A stretch of 64,000 nt of DNA from an uncultured Pelagibacteraceae bacterium. Lineage in GTDB: Bacteria; Pseudomonadota; Alphaproteobacteria; Pelagibacterales; Pelagibacteraceae. This document shows, one piece after another, positions 61,793 through 64,000 of this stretch (within the stretch, counting starts at the first letter, position 1; each line of letters opens with the position of its first letter). The stretch spans positions 62,001 to 126,000 of the forward strand of contig CACHKE010000002.1 in the NCBI GenBank assembly GCA_902580335.1, read 5' to 3'. The translations under genes and the position numbers were made by a program. Below the pieces are notes generated by a model. The model worked only from the letters and a program-made list of their open reading frames with translations, searched no databases and was not told the DNA's origin.

Positions 61793-64000
61793 ATGACAAA
61801 GTTGTTCAAAAATATTTTAATTCTATTATTAAGCATTTCTTTATTAATAATGATCGTAATTTTTGGCATTTTATGGACTTTTTCTAGTAATATTCCAGAT
61901 TATAAATTCCTAAAAAATTATAAACCACCGGTATCAAGTAAAATGTATTCTGGGGATGGAGATTTAGTTGCTGATTTTTCGAAGGAAAAAAGGATTTTTG
62001 TTCCATATAGTGCGATTCCACCAAATGTTATTAATGCCTTTTTATCTGCTGAAGATAAAAACTTTTTTACTCATCCTGGTGTTGATGCAAAAGGTGTCCT
62101 TAGAGCAACATTTAATAACATCACTAATATAATGACCTCAAAAAGACTTGAGGGTGCTTCCACAATAACTCAACAGGTTGCAAAAAATTTTTTATTAACA
62201 AATGAAGTTAGTATTAATAGAAAAATTAAAGAAGCAATTTTAGCATTTAGAATAGAAAGAGCTTTAAATAAAGAAAGAATTTTAGAATTATATCTTAATC
62301 AAATATATTTGGGTAGTGGAGCATATGGTGTTGCTGCTGCAAGTTTAGAATATTTTGATAAGTCAATAAAAGAGCTAAATTACGCTGAAGCAGCGTTGTT
62401 AGCTGCTTTACCAAAAGCCCCCAGCAGATATAATCCTTATAACAATATTGATTTAGCAAAGTTTAGAAGAGATTTGGTTTTGAAGAATTTAAACCAAAAT
62501 GGATTTTTAAATCTAGAGAAATATAATGAGTTTAAAAATCAAAATATTAAATTAAAAAAAAAGAAAAAAATTTATTTAGAGGATGCACAATATTATATCG
62601 AAGATGTTAGAAAAAATATAATAGATAAACTAACTTATGAAAAAGTTTATAAACAAGGTTATAATATAAATACACCAATCAATTTAAACTTACAAAAAAT
62701 TGCTACTAATGCTTTAAGAAATGGTCTAATCGCTTATGATCAAAGAAAAGGATGGCGCGGACCAATTACAAATATACAATATGATGATAATTGGCAAAAA
62801 AATTTAGATAAAAAATATAAATTAGAGAATTCTATTAATTGGAAAGTAGCAATCGTTAAGGAAATAAGTCAATTTCAAACTAAAATTGAAACTATAGATA
62901 AATTAAGTGGTTTAATAAGATATAATGAAATCTCATGGACTAAAAAAGAATTTAAAGATTTACTCAATATTGGTGACATAATTTATGTTAAGAAAGTTAA
63001 AGATAACTTTTATAGTTTAAGACAACTTCCAAAAATTAATGGTGGCATTGTTGTAATGGACCCTTACACAGGAAGGGTTTTAGCCCTAAGCGGAGGATTT
63101 AGTTTTAAATCAAGTGAATTTAATAGAGCTACGCAAGCACTTAGACAACCTGGTTCAGCATTTAAACCATTCGTATATGCTTTGGCACTAGAAAATAAAT
63201 ACACTCCATCATCTTTAGTACTTGATGCGCCTCTAGTCTTAGACCAAGGAGTTGATTTAAAAAAATGGAAGCCAGAAAATTATGGTAAAAAGTTTTATGG
63301 GCCCTCTACACTTAGAGTTGGACTTGAAAAATCAAGAAACTTAATGACTGTAAGAATTGCTCAAAACTTGGGTGTAGATAAAGTAGCGAGATTTTCTAAA
63401 GAATTAAATATATATGATGATCCTGAGGAATTACTTTCAATTTCTTTGGGATCAGCTGAGACGACTCTTTTGAATTTAACCTCAGCTTACTCATCATTTG
63501 TAAACGGTGGAAAATTAATAAGTCCTATTATTATAGATAGAATTCAAGATAGCGAAGGGAATACAATAATTAATAATGAAAATAGAAAATGTAAGAATTG
63601 TGACAAGATTTCATTCACCGGCAAAGATTATCCTCAAATAGAAGATGATTATGAACAGGTAATGTCTGAGCAAACAGCATACCAAGTAACAACGATTTTA
63701 GAAGGGGTCATAAAAAGAGGAACAGGGAAAAAATTAAGAGATTTACAACTAAACTTGGCTGGAAAAACTGGAACCACCAACGAGAATACTGATGCATGGT
63801 TTATTGGCTTTACATCAAATTTAGTGATTGGAGTTTATGTTGGAATGGATAATCCTAAACCATTAGGTAAATTTGAAACTGGATCAAAAGCTGCATTACC
63901 AATCTTTAGAGAATTTATTGAAAAGTCAGTCAAGAAATCTGATGCAAGGCCGTTTAAGGTACCAGAAAAAATGACACTTATGGTTATTGATCCAATGACT
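61793..64000 (+). CDS. mrcA: penicillin-binding protein 1A, class A (3' end outside window)
   Basis: The frame is open from the ATG at 61793 to the last base, giving 736 residues. A single N-terminal transmembrane helix (residues 7-30) precedes the transglycosylase domain, with the catalytic Glu87 in SAEDKNFFTHPGVD and EGASTITQQVAKNFLL. The transpeptidase domain has Ser455 in RQPGSAFKPFVYALAL, SRN at 514-516 and Lys658 in LAGKTGTTNENTDAWFIGF. It polymerises and cross-links peptidoglycan in the periplasm. About 30-100 residues remain beyond the window. It diverges from rne. In many alphaproteobacteria amiC lies between these two genes, but it is missing here. Confidence 0.95.
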   Translation, partial: MTKLFKNILILLLSISLLIMIVIFGILWTFSSNIPDYKFLKNYKPPVSSKMYSGDGDLVADFSKEKRIFVPYSAIPPNVINAFLSAEDKNFFTHPGVDAKGVLRATFNNITNIMTSKRLEGASTITQQVAKNFLLTNEVSINRKIKEAILAFRIERALNKERILELYLNQIYLGSGAYGVAAASLEYFDKSIKELNYAEAALLAALPKAPSRYNPYNNIDLAKFRRDLVLKNLNQNGFLNLEKYNEFKNQNIKLKKKKKIYLEDAQYYIEDVRKNIIDKLTYEKVYKQGYNINTPINLNLQKIATNALRNGLIAYDQRKGWRGPITNIQYDDNWQKNLDKKYKLENSINWKVAIVKEISQFQTKIETIDKLSGLIRYNEISWTKKEFKDLLNIGDIIYVKKVKDNFYSLRQLPKINGGIVVMDPYTGRVLALSGGFSFKSSEFNRATQALRQPGSAFKPFVYALALENKYTPSSLVLDAPLVLDQGVDLKKWKPENYGKKFYGPSTLRVGLEKSRNLMTVRIAQNLGVDKVARFSKELNIYDDPEELLSISLGSAETTLLNLTSAYSSFVNGGKLISPIIIDRIQDSEGNTIINNENRKCKNCDKISFTGKDYPQIEDDYEQVMSEQTAYQVTTILEGVIKRGTGKKLRDLQLNLAGKTGTTNENTDAWFIGFTSNLVIGVYVGMDNPKPLGKFETGSKAALPIFREFIEKSVKKSDARPFKVPEKMTLMVIDPMT

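Noticed and set aside
1..64000. CRISPR arrays, tRNA or rRNA genes, insertion sequences, prophage or defence systems
   Set aside because: I found no regularly spaced repeats, cloverleaf-like segments, transposase or integrase motifs, or terminal inverted repeats. Gene content is housekeeping and metabolic.

Overview
The window looks like a chromosomal segment of a streamlined marine alphaproteobacterium of the SAR11 / Pelagibacter type. The base composition is very AT-rich. Genes are packed with ATGA or TGATG overlaps and spacers of a few bases, and several convergent pairs share stop-codon bases. A tandem glycine riboswitch precedes the glycine-cleavage genes, as reported for SAR11, and the ABC uptake system is headed by a separately spaced binding-protein gene. 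Translated products (GcvP, DnaB, AspRS, AccC, NDUFA12, DUF2155, DUF2066-HdaA) fit an alphaproteobacterial origin. The species assignment is inference. I see no rRNA, tRNA, CRISPR, phage or IS element, and nothing that looks like a recently acquired island.

Layout. 1-2.0 kb: end of a 5-oxoprolinase operon (pxpB', pxpC) and an EamA permease. 2.0-6.6 kb: glycine riboswitch and gcvT-gcvH-gcvP. 6.6-14.8 kb: a lipid-modification and oxidative-stress block (flavin amine-oxidase-like protein, DUF1365, CFA-type methyltransferase, DUF3833 lipoprotein, SDR, TspO, FOXRED1-like oxidoreductase, SelO, MsrA). 14.8-16.0 kb: NAD-dependent formate dehydrogenase. 16.5-21.6 kb: branched-chain-amino-acid-type ABC transporter, with a strong hairpin after the binding protein and a 27-codon membrane ORF coupled to the last permease. 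21.6-30.6 kb: HPP protein, NifU-like scaffold, amidinotransferase, a heptad-repeat coiled-coil protein, a cytidylate-kinase-like protein, three exporters (two EamA, one MFS), and gshB/gshA. 30.6-38.2 kb, minus strand: HD-domain protein, purF, cvpA, RND/MMPL transporter, dnaB, rplI, rpsR, rpsF. 38.3-40.9 kb: fabD-fabG-acpP-gmk. 40.8-48.0 kb, minus strand: lptF-lptG-lptD-surA-pdxA-rsmA. 48.1-55.9 kb: pepA, ndk, purN, purM, DUF2066, hda, aspS, and an orphan C-terminal piece of B12-dependent ribonucleotide reductase. 56.0-64.0 kb: NDUFA12, DUF2155, accC/accB/aroQ, thiS/thiG, rne and the start of a class A penicillin-binding protein.

How the genes fit together. The glycine cleavage system and formate dehydrogenase suggest C1 oxidation for energy and for methylene-THF. 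No terminator separates gcvP from the lipid genes, so those genes may sit partly under glycine control. The 6.6-14.8 kb block resembles genes of the sigma-E/ChrR singlet-oxygen response of photosynthetic alphaproteobacteria, together with repair enzymes.

The most unusual points are: an RNase E lacking its zinc-link cysteines; a stand-alone NrdJ C-terminal domain; a coiled-coil protein with a 35-residue (five-heptad) internal repeat; a PhnZ-like HD protein next to purF; a 27-residue membrane ORF fused by GTGA to a permease gene; two conserved clusters from which genes appear to be missing (fabF/mltG between acpP and gmk, amiC between rne and mrcA); and a dyad placed directly before msrA. I did not find a clearly new multi-gene system. 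The best candidates are these gene-level oddities.
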